The notes beneath the pieces are model-generated. The model searched no databases and was not told where the DNA came from. It saw only the letters and a program-made list of their open reading frames with translations. 5,153 nt of DNA from the NCBI GenBank assembly GCA_020442235.1, contig JAGRKQ010000154.1, positions 1-5,153 of the forward strand. The letters are read 5' to 3'. Position 1 is the stretch's first letter. Each line of letters starts with the position of its first letter. Below are positions 1-5,153 of this stretch, piece by piece. Both the position numbers and the translations under genes were made by a program. The DNA is from Hyphomicrobiaceae bacterium (GTDB lineage: Bacteria > Pseudomonadota > Alphaproteobacteria > Rhizobiales > MH13).

Positions 1-1398
1 CACATCGGCGCCTATCAGGTCGAGCAGGACGGGCAGAAGATCACCTTCATCGATACGCCCGGCCATGAAGCCTTCACGGCCATGCGCGCTCGCGGCGCCA
101 AGGCGACGGACATCGTCATTCTGGTCGTCGCCGCCGACGATTCGGTCATGCCGACCACCATCGAGGCGATCAGCCACACCCGCGCCGCCGGCGTGCCGAT
201 GATCGTTGCCATCAACAAGATGGACAAGCCGGCCGCCGATCCCGACCGGGTGCGGACCGACCTGCTGCGCCACGAGATCGTGGTGGAATCCATGGGCGGC
301 GACGTGCTGGAAGTGCCGGTCTCGGCGCTCAAGGGCACCAATCTCGACAAGCTTCTGGAAGCCATCCTGCTGCAGGCCGAGGTTCTTGAGCTCAAGGCCA
401 ATGCCGACCGCAGCGCCGACGGCATCATCGTCGAGGCACAGCTCGACAAGGGCCGCGGCCCGGTCGCCACGGTTCTCGTCCAGCGCGGCACCCTCAAGCA
501 GGGCGACATTCTGGTCGCCGGCGCCGAATGGGGCCGGGTGCGTGCCCTCATCAACGACCGCGGCGAGCAGATCGCCGAGGCCGGGCCGTCCATGCCGGTG
601 GAAATTCTCGGTTTCCAGGGCATTCCCTCGGCGGGCGACCAGTTCGCCGTGGTCGAGAACGAGGCCCGCGCCCGCGAGATCGCCGATTATCGCCTGCGCC
701 AGCTGCGCGAAAAGTCGGCGGTGCGCATCGGCACGTCGCGCGGTTCGCTGGAACAGATGATGTCCCGGCTGCAGACGGCGGAACGCAAGGAAGTCGCCGT
801 CCTCGTCAAGGCCGACGTGCAGGGCTCGGTGGAAGCCATCACGCAGGCGCTGGAAAAGCTTGGCAACGACGAAGTCGCCTGCCGCGTCATCCATGCCGCG
901 CCCGGCGGCGTCACCGAATCCGATGTGACGCTGGCCTCGGCCTCCGAAGCGCCGATCATCGCCTTCAACGTGCGCCCCAACAAGCAGGCGCGCGATGCGG
1001 CCCAGCGCGACGGCATCGAAATCCGCCAGTACTCGATCATCTACGACCTCGTCGATGACGTGAAGGCGGCGATGAGCGGCATGCTGTCGCCGGAGCGTCG
1101 GGAAACCTTCCTCGGCAACGCAGAAATCCTGGAGGTGTTCAACATCTCCAAGGTTGGCAAGGTGGCCGGCTGCCGCGTCACCGAAGGCACGGTGGAACGC
1201 GGCGCGGGCGTGCGCCTCATCCGCGACGACGTCGTCATTCACGAAGGCACGCTGAAGACGCTGAAGCGCTTCAAGGACGAAGTGAAGGACGTCTCGGCCG
1301 GCATGGAATGCGGCATGGCCTTCGAGCGCTATGACGACATCCGCAAGGGCGACGTCATCGAATGCTTCCGCGTCGAGGAAATCGCGCGCACGCTCTGA
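1..1398 (+). CDS. infB: Translation initiation factor IF-2, C-terminal part (5' end outside window)
   Basis: IF2 is the GTPase that brings fMet-tRNA to the 30S subunit and promotes subunit joining. The frame is open from base 1 to the TGA at 1396-1398, giving 465 residues. The protein enters at HIGAYQV, which in IF2 directly follows the G2 threonine motif, so the N-terminal region and the G1 P-loop lie upstream. Visible GTPase motifs, numbered from the window start, are G3 DTPGH (18-22), G4 NKMD (72-75) and G5 SAL (108-110). Domain II and the linker follow. The C-terminal half has the [12 protein letters not shown] segment, the [12 protein letters not shown] segment and the fMet-tRNA-binding C2 domain with [16 protein letters not shown], ending [12 protein letters not shown]. 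The Met at base 82 is internal and is not the start. No frameshift or missing motif is seen. A 68-nt gap separates it from the next gene, so co-transcription is likely. Confidence 0.97.
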   Translation, partial: HIGAYQVEQDGQKITFIDTPGHEAFTAMRARGAKATDIVILVVAADDSVMPTTIEAISHTRAAGVPMIVAINKMDKPAADPDRVRTDLLRHEIVVESMGGDVLEVPVSALKGTNLDKLLEAILLQAEVLELKANADRSADGIIVEAQLDKGRGPVATVLVQRGTLKQGDILVAGAEWGRVRALINDRGEQIAEAGPSMPVEILGFQGIPSAGDQFAVVENEARAREIADYRLRQLREKSAVRIGTSRGSLEQMMSRLQTAERKEVAVLVKADVQGSVEAITQALEKLGNDEVACRVIHAAPGGVTESDVTLASASEAPIIAFNVRPNKQARDAAQRDGIEIRQYSIIYDLVDDVKAAMSGMLSPERRETFLGNAEILEVFNISKVGKVAGCRVTEGTVERGAGVRLIRDDVVIHEGTLKTLKRFKDEVKDVSAGMECGMAFERYDDIRKGDVIECFRVEEIARTL

Positions 1399-1428
1399 TC
1401 GGCCTCCGGCCTTGATGAATCTACGGCT

Positions 1429-1449
1429 CCGGCGGTCCGATCCCGCCGG
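1429..1449 (+). other. Short intergenic hairpin between infB and the ycxB-like gene
   Basis: CCGGCGG (1429-1435) is perfectly complementary to CCGCCGG (1443-1449), with a 7-nt loop. A U-G pair (1428/1450) could extend the stem. No T-rich tail follows, so it is not a classical terminator. It ends 17 nt before the next start codon and might modulate read-through, mRNA processing or translation of the next gene. A weaker 4-bp GGCC/GGCC hairpin (1401-1411) lies just after the infB stop. GC-rich DNA makes such stems by chance, so the function is unproven. Confidence 0.3.
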
Positions 1450-1466
1450 GCCCGAAGAGAGTTCGA

Positions 1467-2033
1467 ATGGACGACACCAGCAACGGCACCGCGGAGGATG
1501 CGCGCTCCGATCCGGAGAATGGCTTCGTGTCTGCGCAGTATCGCATCAGCCTTGACGACTATCGCGCCATGGCCGACCGCCAGCCCCGTTTCCGGGGCCG
1601 GGCCTTCGCCTGGCGGCCGCCGTTCGTCATCCTTGGCATCGTCAACATGGCCATCAGTCTTGGACTCGTAATCCGGTCGTGGGGTGCGGGGCTTTACCCG
1701 GAAGCCTTCATCAATGCCGGGCTCGGCGTTCTGATGCTGCTGTTCGTTTTTGTCGCACAACCGTTGATCCTGCGCTCGGCCTATCGCCGGCAGGGCATTG
1801 GCGACAACAGGGTCGATTTCCGTGCCGGTGATGATGGCATCGAGACCCGCTGGGGCGGCATGTCCTCGCAGATCGCCTGGTCCGCGGTGATCGGCTACAG
1901 CGTCACCGACACGCTTTATCTTTTCTGGATCAACACGATGCAGGCCGTGATCGTTTCCCGAAAGGCGCTTTCGCCTCAGGGCGAAACCCTGCTTGCGGGC
2001 CATCTTCAGGCCGCCGGAGTGAAACCCTTATGA
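1467..2033 (+). CDS. Two-TM membrane protein with YcxB-like C-terminal region
   Basis: A 188-aa protein with a soluble N-terminus of about 50 residues, two hydrophobic segments (about 51-70, PPFVILGIVNMAISLGLVIR; about 84-102, GLGVLMLLFVFVAQPL) joined by a short loop, and a soluble C-terminal region. No cleavable signal peptide is seen. From about residue 112 the layout matches my memory of the YcxB-like family (Pfam): basic residues after TM2, a 'GIETRWGGMSSQIAW' strand pattern with Trp138, then 'DTLYLFWINTMQAVIVSRKAL' in the position of the usual aromatic/IxIPKRAF motif. The biochemical function of that family is unknown. The ATG at 1467 is preceded by a purine-rich GAAGAGAG (1454-1461), a weak ribosome site. 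The stop overlaps the rbfA start as ATGA (2030-2033), so it is read within the operon. Its place between infB and rbfA is unusual. Gene reality is strongly supported by hydrophobicity pattern and tight packing; the family call is moderate. Confidence 0.8.
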   Translation: MDDTSNGTAEDARSDPENGFVSAQYRISLDDYRAMADRQPRFRGRAFAWRPPFVILGIVNMAISLGLVIRSWGAGLYPEAFINAGLGVLMLLFVFVAQPLILRSAYRRQGIGDNRVDFRAGDDGIETRWGGMSSQIAWSAVIGYSVTDTLYLFWINTMQAVIVSRKALSPQGETLLAGHLQAAGVKPL

Positions 2034-2467
2034 GCAAGCGCTTTTCCAAAGGGCCCGCCAAGGGCCCGTCGCAGCGCCAGCTGCGGGTGGGCGAACTCGT
2101 CCGCCATGCGGTTTCGGCCATCCTGTCGCGCGGCGACATTCAGGATCCGGCCGTGACGGAAAGCCTCGTCACCGTGTCGGAAGTGCGCATGTCGCCCGAC
2201 CTGAAGCTCGCCACCTGCTACATCACCCCCTTTGGCGGCGGCGATGCGGGCCCGCTCGTCAAGGCGCTGAACCGGCACACCCGCTTCGTGCGCGGAGCCG
2301 TTGCGCATGAAGTGGCGCTGAAATTCGCTCCCGACATCCGGTTTCGCGAAGACACGCGCTTCGATACCGCGCTGCGGATCGATGCGCTTCTGCATTCGCC
2401 GGACGTGCGCCGCGATCTGGAAGCCCGGCCCGACACCGGGGACGATGACGAGGGAGACGCGCAATGA
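2030..2467 (+). CDS. rbfA: 30S ribosome-binding factor RbfA
   Basis: RbfA is a cytoplasmic KH-like assembly factor that binds the 30S subunit and assists late 16S rRNA maturation. The 145-aa product has the family hallmarks: SQRQLRVGELVRHAVSAIL (14-32), the SEVRMSPDLKLATCYITPFG core strand region (50-69), ALNRHTRFVRGAVAHEV (79-95) and PDIRFREDTRFDTALRIDALL (101-121). The C-terminus is a short acidic tail (about 135-145). A short basic N-terminal extension (KRFSKGPAKGP) precedes the conserved part. The start is fixed by the ATGA overlap with the upstream gene and by GGAG at 2016-2019, 10 nt before the ATG. The stop overlaps truB in a second ATGA (2464-2467). Both overlaps suggest translational coupling. 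Length is slightly above the usual alphaproteobacterial size because of the two tails. Confidence 0.95.
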   Translation: MSKRFSKGPAKGPSQRQLRVGELVRHAVSAILSRGDIQDPAVTESLVTVSEVRMSPDLKLATCYITPFGGGDAGPLVKALNRHTRFVRGAVAHEVALKFAPDIRFREDTRFDTALRIDALLHSPDVRRDLEARPDTGDDDEGDAQ

Positions 2468-3387
2468 GTCAGCGGCGGCGCCAGAAGCGCGGCAACCCGG
2501 TGCATGGCTGGGTTGCCCTCGACAAGCCGGTCGGCATGACCTCGACCCAGGCGGTTTCGCTGGTCAAGCGGCTGTTTCAAGCCCAGAAGGCCGGCCATTC
2601 CGGCACCCTCGATCCGCTGGCTTCCGGCGTGTTGCCGATTGCGCTCGGCGAGGCGACCAAGACCGTTCCCTATGTGATGGAAGCGGAAAAGGCCTACCGC
2701 TTCACGGTGCGCTGGGGGGTGGAAACGACCACCGACGACACCGAGGGCACGCCGGTGCAGACCTCGCAGGAGCGCCCGACCCGCGCGGCGATCGAAGCGC
2801 TGCTTGGCCGCTATACCGGCACCATCATGCAGGTGCCGCCGGCCTTTTCTGCCATCAAGGTCGATGGCGAACGCGCCTATGACCTTGCCCGTGACGGCGA
2901 GACGGTCGACCTGCCGGCGCGCGAAGTGACCATCGAGCGCCTGGTGCTGGAAGACCTGCCGGATACCGACAGCGCCGTCTTCGTCGCCGAATGCGGCAAG
3001 GGCACCTATGTGCGCGCGCTGGCCCGCGACTTCGGGCGCGATCTGGGCTGTTTCGGCCATGTCACCGACCTGCGCCGCACCCGCGTCGGCCGCTTCGCCG
3101 ACGGGGCCCTGGCAACGCCGGACGATCTGCGAGCCGCCGCCGAGGACGGATCGATCGCAGGCTATCTGCTGGCCTGCGACACCGCGCTCGACGCCCTTGC
3201 GGAAATTGCCGTGCATCCGGGCGATGCCGGCCGCATCCGGCGCGGCATGGCGATCCTGTTGCGCGGTGCGGGTGTGCCCGTCCTCAGCGAGGAGCCGGTC
3301 TATGCGACGGCCGCCGGCGAACTCGTCGCCATCGGCGTCATCGAACAGGGCCGCTTCCAGCCCAAGCGCATCTTCAATCTCGCGTGA
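2464..3387 (+). CDS. truB: tRNA pseudouridine(55) synthase TruB
   Basis: TruB converts U55 of the tRNA T-loop to pseudouridine. The 307-aa protein is full length for the alphaproteobacterial family. Visible features are HGWVALDKPVGMTS (14-27), the catalytic motif GHSGTLDPLASGVLP (44-58) with the nucleophile Asp50, the conserved Tyr78 in EKAYRF, the TDDTEG segment, the VPPAFSAIKVDGERAYDLAR substrate loop, and GKGTYVRALARD with Arg184. A C-terminal PUA-like region (about 245-307) ends in RFQPKRIFNLA. The start is set by the ATGA overlap with rbfA and by AGGGAG at 2451-2456, 7 nt upstream. Catalytic residues appear intact. It closes the tightly packed ycxB-like/rbfA/truB block; a 235-nt gap follows before rpsO. 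Confidence 0.97.
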   Translation: MSQRRRQKRGNPVHGWVALDKPVGMTSTQAVSLVKRLFQAQKAGHSGTLDPLASGVLPIALGEATKTVPYVMEAEKAYRFTVRWGVETTTDDTEGTPVQTSQERPTRAAIEALLGRYTGTIMQVPPAFSAIKVDGERAYDLARDGETVDLPAREVTIERLVLEDLPDTDSAVFVAECGKGTYVRALARDFGRDLGCFGHVTDLRRTRVGRFADGALATPDDLRAAAEDGSIAGYLLACDTALDALAEIAVHPGDAGRIRRGMAILLRGAGVPVLSEEPVYATAAGELVAIGVIEQGRFQPKRIFNLA

Positions 3388-3431
3388 TCGGAAGGCTGTC
3401 ATGCGCCGCAAACGAGGACGCGCACGCAATC

Positions 3432-3459
3432 GCCGCGCGCCTCGATCCGCGCGCCCGGC
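3432..3459 (+). other. GC-rich hairpin downstream of truB
   Basis: GCGCGC (3435-3440) pairs with GCGCGC (3449-3454) across an 8-nt loop. GCC/GGC pairs outside a 2-nt bulge can extend it to 3432-3459. It lies about 45 nt after the truB stop and has no T-tract. It could stabilise the truB mRNA end or be chance pairing in GC-only sequence. Confidence 0.25.
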
Positions 3460-3525
3460 AAAACTGAGGCGGCCCGCCCACTGGCCAAAGCCCTGAAAGG
3501 CGTGTAGAAGCCGCGTGCCCATGCC

Positions 3526-3545
3526 CGCCCCGGCAGGCAGGGGCG
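3526..3545 (+). other. Hairpin in the distal rpsO leader
   Basis: CGCCCC (3526-3531) is complementary to GGGGCG (3540-3545) with loop GGCAGGCA. It lies 21 nt upstream of the larger structured element before rpsO. If transcription enters from truB, or from an rpsO promoter upstream of this point, it would be part of the rpsO 5' UTR. I could not recognise a convincing -35/-10 pair in 3388-3566, so the rpsO transcript start is unknown. Confidence 0.3.
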
Positions 3546-3566
3546 CGACCGTGCTGGACGACATCC

Positions 3567-3625
3567 CGGCCCGGCCGCATCGAAACCGGGCCGCAAGGCC
3601 CTTTCCATGAAAGGATAACGCGATG
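3567..3625 (+). promoter_or_regulatory. Candidate rpsO leader RNA: SD-sequestering hairpin plus start-codon pseudoknot
   Basis: Four pairings are visible. P1 is CGGCCCGG (3567-3574) with CCGGGCCG (3586-3593), a perfect 8-bp stem with an 11-nt loop. P3 is CCTTTC (3600-3605) with GAAAGG (3609-3614), loop CAT, which buries most of the rpsO Shine-Dalgarno AAGGA (3611-3615). The P1 loop bases CATCG (3578-3582) are complementary to CGATG (3621-3625), which includes the rpsO ATG; a G-U pair (3577/3626) could extend it. This would be a pseudoknot over the start codon and is compatible with P1 and P3. The alternative P2 is GGGCC (3588-3592) with GGCCC (3597-3601) around a GCAA tetraloop; it excludes both P1 and P3. 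S15 is known to repress its own mRNA through lineage-specific leader structures, including a pseudoknot in E. coli. That this element works the same way is inference. Confidence 0.5.
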
Positions 3626-3892
3626 TCGATCACTGCCGAGCGCAAGGCCGAGCTGATCAAGGAATTTGCCACCAAGGACGGCGACACCGGTTCGCCCGAG
3701 GTGCAGATCGCGGTTCTGACCGAGCGCATCACCAACCTGACCGATCACTTCAAGACCCACGGCAAGGACAACCATTCCCGCCGCGGCCTCCTGAAGATGG
3801 TCAGCCAGCGCCGTTCGCTGCTCGACTATGTCAAGGGCAAGGACGAAGCGCGCTACCGCTCGATCATCGAGCGGCTCGGCATCCGTCGCTGA
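3623..3892 (+). CDS. rpsO: Small ribosomal subunit protein uS15
   Basis: S15 binds the 16S rRNA central domain early in 30S assembly and contributes to an intersubunit bridge. The 89-aa product has the standard bacterial length and motifs: [16 protein letters not shown] (21-36), then [19 protein letters not shown] (42-60) and [16 protein letters not shown] (63-78), ending IIERLGIRR. The ATG at 3623 follows AAGGA (3611-3615) with a 7-nt spacer. It stands apart from truB by 235 nt and from pnp by 245 nt, both with structured RNA. This fits the known rpsO-pnp arrangement in which each gene has its own post-transcriptional control. No anomaly is seen in the protein. Confidence 0.98.
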   Translation: MSITAERKAELIKEFATKDGDTGSPEVQIAVLTERITNLTDHFKTHGKDNHSRRGLLKMVSQRRSLLDYVKGKDEARYRSIIERLGIRR

Positions 3893-3909
3893 CGGAGCCA
3901 TCCCGGTGA

Positions 3910-3930
3910 CGCGGGCGGCCACCGCCCGCG
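3910..3930 (+). other. Strong 9-bp hairpin just after rpsO
   Basis: CGCGGGCGG (3910-3918) pairs perfectly with CCGCCCGCG (3922-3930) across a CCA loop, 17 nt past the rpsO stop. CCGGT (3903-3907) can also pair with ACCGG (3938-3942) to enclose it. No T-tract follows. Possible roles are protection of the rpsO mRNA 3' end from exonucleases, a processing site, or part of a two-step termination region with the next hairpin. Confidence 0.5.
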
Positions 3931-3960
3931 CCCGGTTACCGGCTGCGGTTTCGCGCCGGC

Positions 3961-4003
3961 GCGGGACAAGGGGCACGGGCCCCGACCCGCAGCGTTGTTT
4001 GTT
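3961..4003 (+). terminator. Candidate intrinsic terminator between rpsO and pnp
   Basis: The outer stem GCGGG (3961-3965) pairs with CCCGC (3986-3990), and the inner stem GGGGC (3970-3974) pairs with GCCCC (3979-3983) around loop ACGG. A small internal loop separates them. After 4 bases comes TTGTTTGTT (3995-4003), seven T in nine, the most T-rich patch of this gap. The shape fits an imperfect rho-independent terminator for rpsO, possibly partial so that some transcripts continue into pnp. The interrupted T-tract and internal loop weaken the call. A 12-nt palindrome (3952-3963) could compete with the outer stem. Confidence 0.45.
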
Positions 4004-4030
4004 GCGTAGGGAGGTCATGGCAGGATTGCC

Positions 4031-4058
4031 GGGCGCTTTGATGCCATGCGGAGCGCCC
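4031..4058 (+). promoter_or_regulatory. Long hairpin in the pnp 5' leader
   Basis: GGGCGCT (4031-4037) pairs perfectly with AGCGCCC (4052-4058). Two U-G pairs (4038/4051, 4039/4050) and one G-C pair (4040/4049) extend the stem to 10 pairs, with loop ATGCCATG. It lies about 80 nt upstream of the pnp start. In E. coli the pnp leader carries a stem-loop cut by RNase III as the first step of PNPase autoregulation. A similar role here is inferred from position only. Confidence 0.4.
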
Positions 4059-4075
4059 CGCCGTCTTGCCCATGG

Positions 4076-4131
4076 CTTTCCCGCTACCGACCGTTTGTGA
4101 ACGGGGGCGAAGGGTTCGCCCCGGAAAGGGA
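4076..4131 (+). promoter_or_regulatory. Hairpin abutting the pnp ribosome-binding site
   Basis: GGGGCGAA (4104-4111) pairs perfectly with TTCGCCCC (4115-4122), loop GGG. The stem ends two bases before the pnp Shine-Dalgarno AAAGGGA (4125-4131), which is 6 nt from the ATG. CTTTCC (4076-4081) can also pair with GGAAAG (4123-4128), enclosing the hairpin and covering part of the Shine-Dalgarno. Alternatively GGAA (4123-4126) can pair with TTCC (4134-4137), stacking on the hairpin and displaying the site in a loop. The two options are exclusive. Control of pnp translation is an inference. Confidence 0.45.
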
Positions 4132-4137
4132 CATTCC

Positions 4138-5153
4138 ATGTTTGATATCCACCGCGAAGAGATTTCGTGGGGCGGCAAGACGCTGACCCTGGAAACCGGG
4201 CGCATCGCCCGCCAGGCCGACGGCGCGGTCCTTGCCAGCTATGGCGAGACCACCGTTCTTGCCACCGTCGTTTCCGCCAAGGCGCCCAAGCCCGGCTTCG
4301 ACTTCTTCCCGCTGACCGTGAACTACCAGGAAAAGTTCTACGCTGCGGGTCGCATCCCCGGCGGCTTCTTCAAGCGCGAAGGCCGACCGACCGAGCGTGA
4401 GACGCTGATTTCGCGCCTCATCGACCGTCCGATCCGCCCGCTCTTCGTCGAAGGCTACAAGAACGAGACCCAGGTCATCATCACCTGCCTCAGCCACGAC
4501 CTCGAGAACGATCCCGACGTCGTCGCTCTCGTTGCCGCCTCGGCCGCGCTGACGCTTTCCGGCGTGCCCTTCATGGGTCCGATCGGCGGTGCGCGCGTCG
4601 GTTATGTCGATGGCGACTACGTCATCAACCCGACCATCGCGCAGATGGAGAATTCCAAGCTCGATCTCGTCGTCGCCGGCACCGGCGATGCCGTTCTGAT
4701 GGTGGAATCGGAAGCCGAAGAGCTTTCCGAAGAGGTCATGCTCGGCGCCGTGATGGCCGGTCACAAGGCCTTCCAGCCGGTGATCGACGGCATCATCCGC
4801 CTGGCAGAAAAGGCCGCCAAGGAGCCGCGCGAGTTCGCTCCGGCCGACCTTTCGGCGCTGTATGAAGAGGTGAAGGCCCTCGTCTCGGCCGACATCGCCG
4901 CCGCCTACCAGATCCGTGGCAAGACCGAACGTCACAACGCCGTCGACGCCGCCCGCGCCAAGGCCAAGGCCGTCGTCTTCCCCGAAGGGGCAGAGCCGGT
5001 CTGGACCGAGACGCAGTTCAAGGACGTCTTCAAGAAGCTGGAAGCGGGCGTCGTCCGCGGCCAGATCATCGAGACCAAGAGCCGCATCGACGGCCGCGAT
5101 CTCGTCACCGTGCGTCCGATCGTTTCGGAAGTGGGCGTGCTGCCGCGCACCCA
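4138..5153 (+). CDS. pnp: Polyribonucleotide nucleotidyltransferase (PNPase), N-terminal part (3' end outside window)
   Basis: PNPase is the trimeric phosphorolytic 3'-5' exoribonuclease that degrades RNA to nucleoside diphosphates and can also add tails. The frame starts at ATG 4138 after AAAGGGA (4125-4131) and stays open to the window end: 338 complete codons, then two bases. It begins [19 protein letters not shown], the usual alphaproteobacterial start. RNase PH domain 1 (about 12-145) carries [19 protein letters not shown] (62-80) with the conserved FFxR RNA-contact motif at 77-80, and DRPIRPLF (96-103). The all-helical linker region follows (about 240-310). Then [13 protein letters not shown] (316-328) and EVGVLPRT open RNase PH domain 2. 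The catalytic Asp residues of domain 2 and the KH and S1 domains lie beyond the window. The gene follows rpsO, the usual neighbour, behind a 245-nt structured leader. No defect is seen in the part present. Confidence 0.97.
   Translation, partial: MFDIHREEISWGGKTLTLETGRIARQADGAVLASYGETTVLATVVSAKAPKPGFDFFPLTVNYQEKFYAAGRIPGGFFKREGRPTERETLISRLIDRPIRPLFVEGYKNETQVIITCLSHDLENDPDVVALVAASAALTLSGVPFMGPIGGARVGYVDGDYVINPTIAQMENSKLDLVVAGTGDAVLMVESEAEELSEEVMLGAVMAGHKAFQPVIDGIIRLAEKAAKEPREFAPADLSALYEEVKALVSADIAAAYQIRGKTERHNAVDAARAKAKAVVFPEGAEPVWTETQFKDVFKKLEAGVVRGQIIETKSRIDGRDLVTVRPIVSEVGVLPRT

Noticed and set aside
82..84. ATG at 82 as the start of infB
   Set aside because: The frame is open to base 1, and the residues before it (including DTPGHEAF) are essential IF2 GTPase sequence, so the true start is upstream of the window.
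15..623. A 202-codon minus-strand frame opposite infB
   Set aside because: Antisense to the IF2 GTPase domain; the Ser/Thr/Arg-rich sequence is the reverse shadow of a GC-biased gene.
2049..2068. Direct repeat of AAGGGCCCG (2049-2057 and 2060-2068) near the rbfA start, which can also form a 6-bp hairpin
   Set aside because: It encodes the KGPAKGP stretch of the basic RbfA N-terminus; repeated Lys-Gly-Pro codons explain it without another role.
3388..3566. Search for an rpsO promoter downstream of truB
   Set aside because: I found no convincing CTTGAC-type -35 with a properly spaced AT-rich -10; the region is almost uniformly GC-rich. A promoter may exist but cannot be supported by eye.
3607..3618. 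A three-codon upstream ORF (ATG AAA GGA TAA) inside the rpsO ribosome site
   Set aside because: It has no Shine-Dalgarno of its own and simply overlaps the rpsO one; it is most likely chance.
2218..3735. A 505-codon open frame on the minus strand across rbfA, truB and the rpsO start
   Set aside because: It lies antisense to three convincing genes or parts of genes. Stop codons are rare in such frames of GC-rich genes, and the translation is low-complexity (Arg/Gly/Ala/His rich) with no recognisable motif.
3952..3963. 12-nt perfect palindrome CGCGCCGGCGCG as an operator
   Set aside because: Pure G/C alternating sequence arises easily at this composition, and it overlaps the stem of the candidate terminator; no known repressor site is recognised.
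4084..4935. A 283-codon minus-strand frame opposite pnp
   Set aside because: pnp on the plus strand is unmistakable. The antisense product is Gly/Asp/Val rich with no family motif, as expected for a shadow.

Overview
The window is a core translation and RNA-metabolism locus of an alphaproteobacterium, most likely a member of the Hyphomicrobiales (Rhizobiales). The basis is the gene order infB - rbfA - truB - rpsO - pnp, the strong G/C bias at third codon positions, and the alphaproteobacterial look of the proteins. I cannot fix the genus. No mobile elements, CRISPR arrays, tRNA or rRNA genes are visible. All genes lie on the + strand.

Layout: 1-1398 is the C-terminal part of infB (IF2), entering just after the G2 region of the GTPase domain. 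1467-2033 is a 188-aa membrane protein with a C-terminal region resembling the YcxB family. It sits between infB and rbfA, which are normally neighbours. 2030-2467 is rbfA and 2464-3387 is truB. The ycxB-like gene, rbfA and truB are chained by two 4-nt ATGA stop/start overlaps, so they are probably translationally coupled. A 235-nt gap (3388-3622) precedes rpsO (3623-3892), and a 245-nt gap (3893-4137) precedes pnp, whose first 338 codons are present (4138-5153, running off the end).

The gene set serves translation initiation (IF2), 30S maturation (RbfA, S15), tRNA modification (TruB) and RNA turnover (PNPase). The unexpected content is at RNA level. The rpsO leader can fold an 8-bp stem, a hairpin that buries the Shine-Dalgarno sequence, and a loop-to-start-codon pairing that would form a pseudoknot over the AUG. 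A competing GCAA-tetraloop hairpin would disrupt two of these. This looks like a candidate S15 autoregulatory element.

The rpsO-pnp gap holds four strong hairpins. One has a T-rich tail like a terminator, and another ends directly at the pnp Shine-Dalgarno sequence. This is consistent with rpsO termination and PNPase leader control of the kind known in enterobacteria. All RNA structures were found by eye from base complementarity; no folding energies or conservation were computed.
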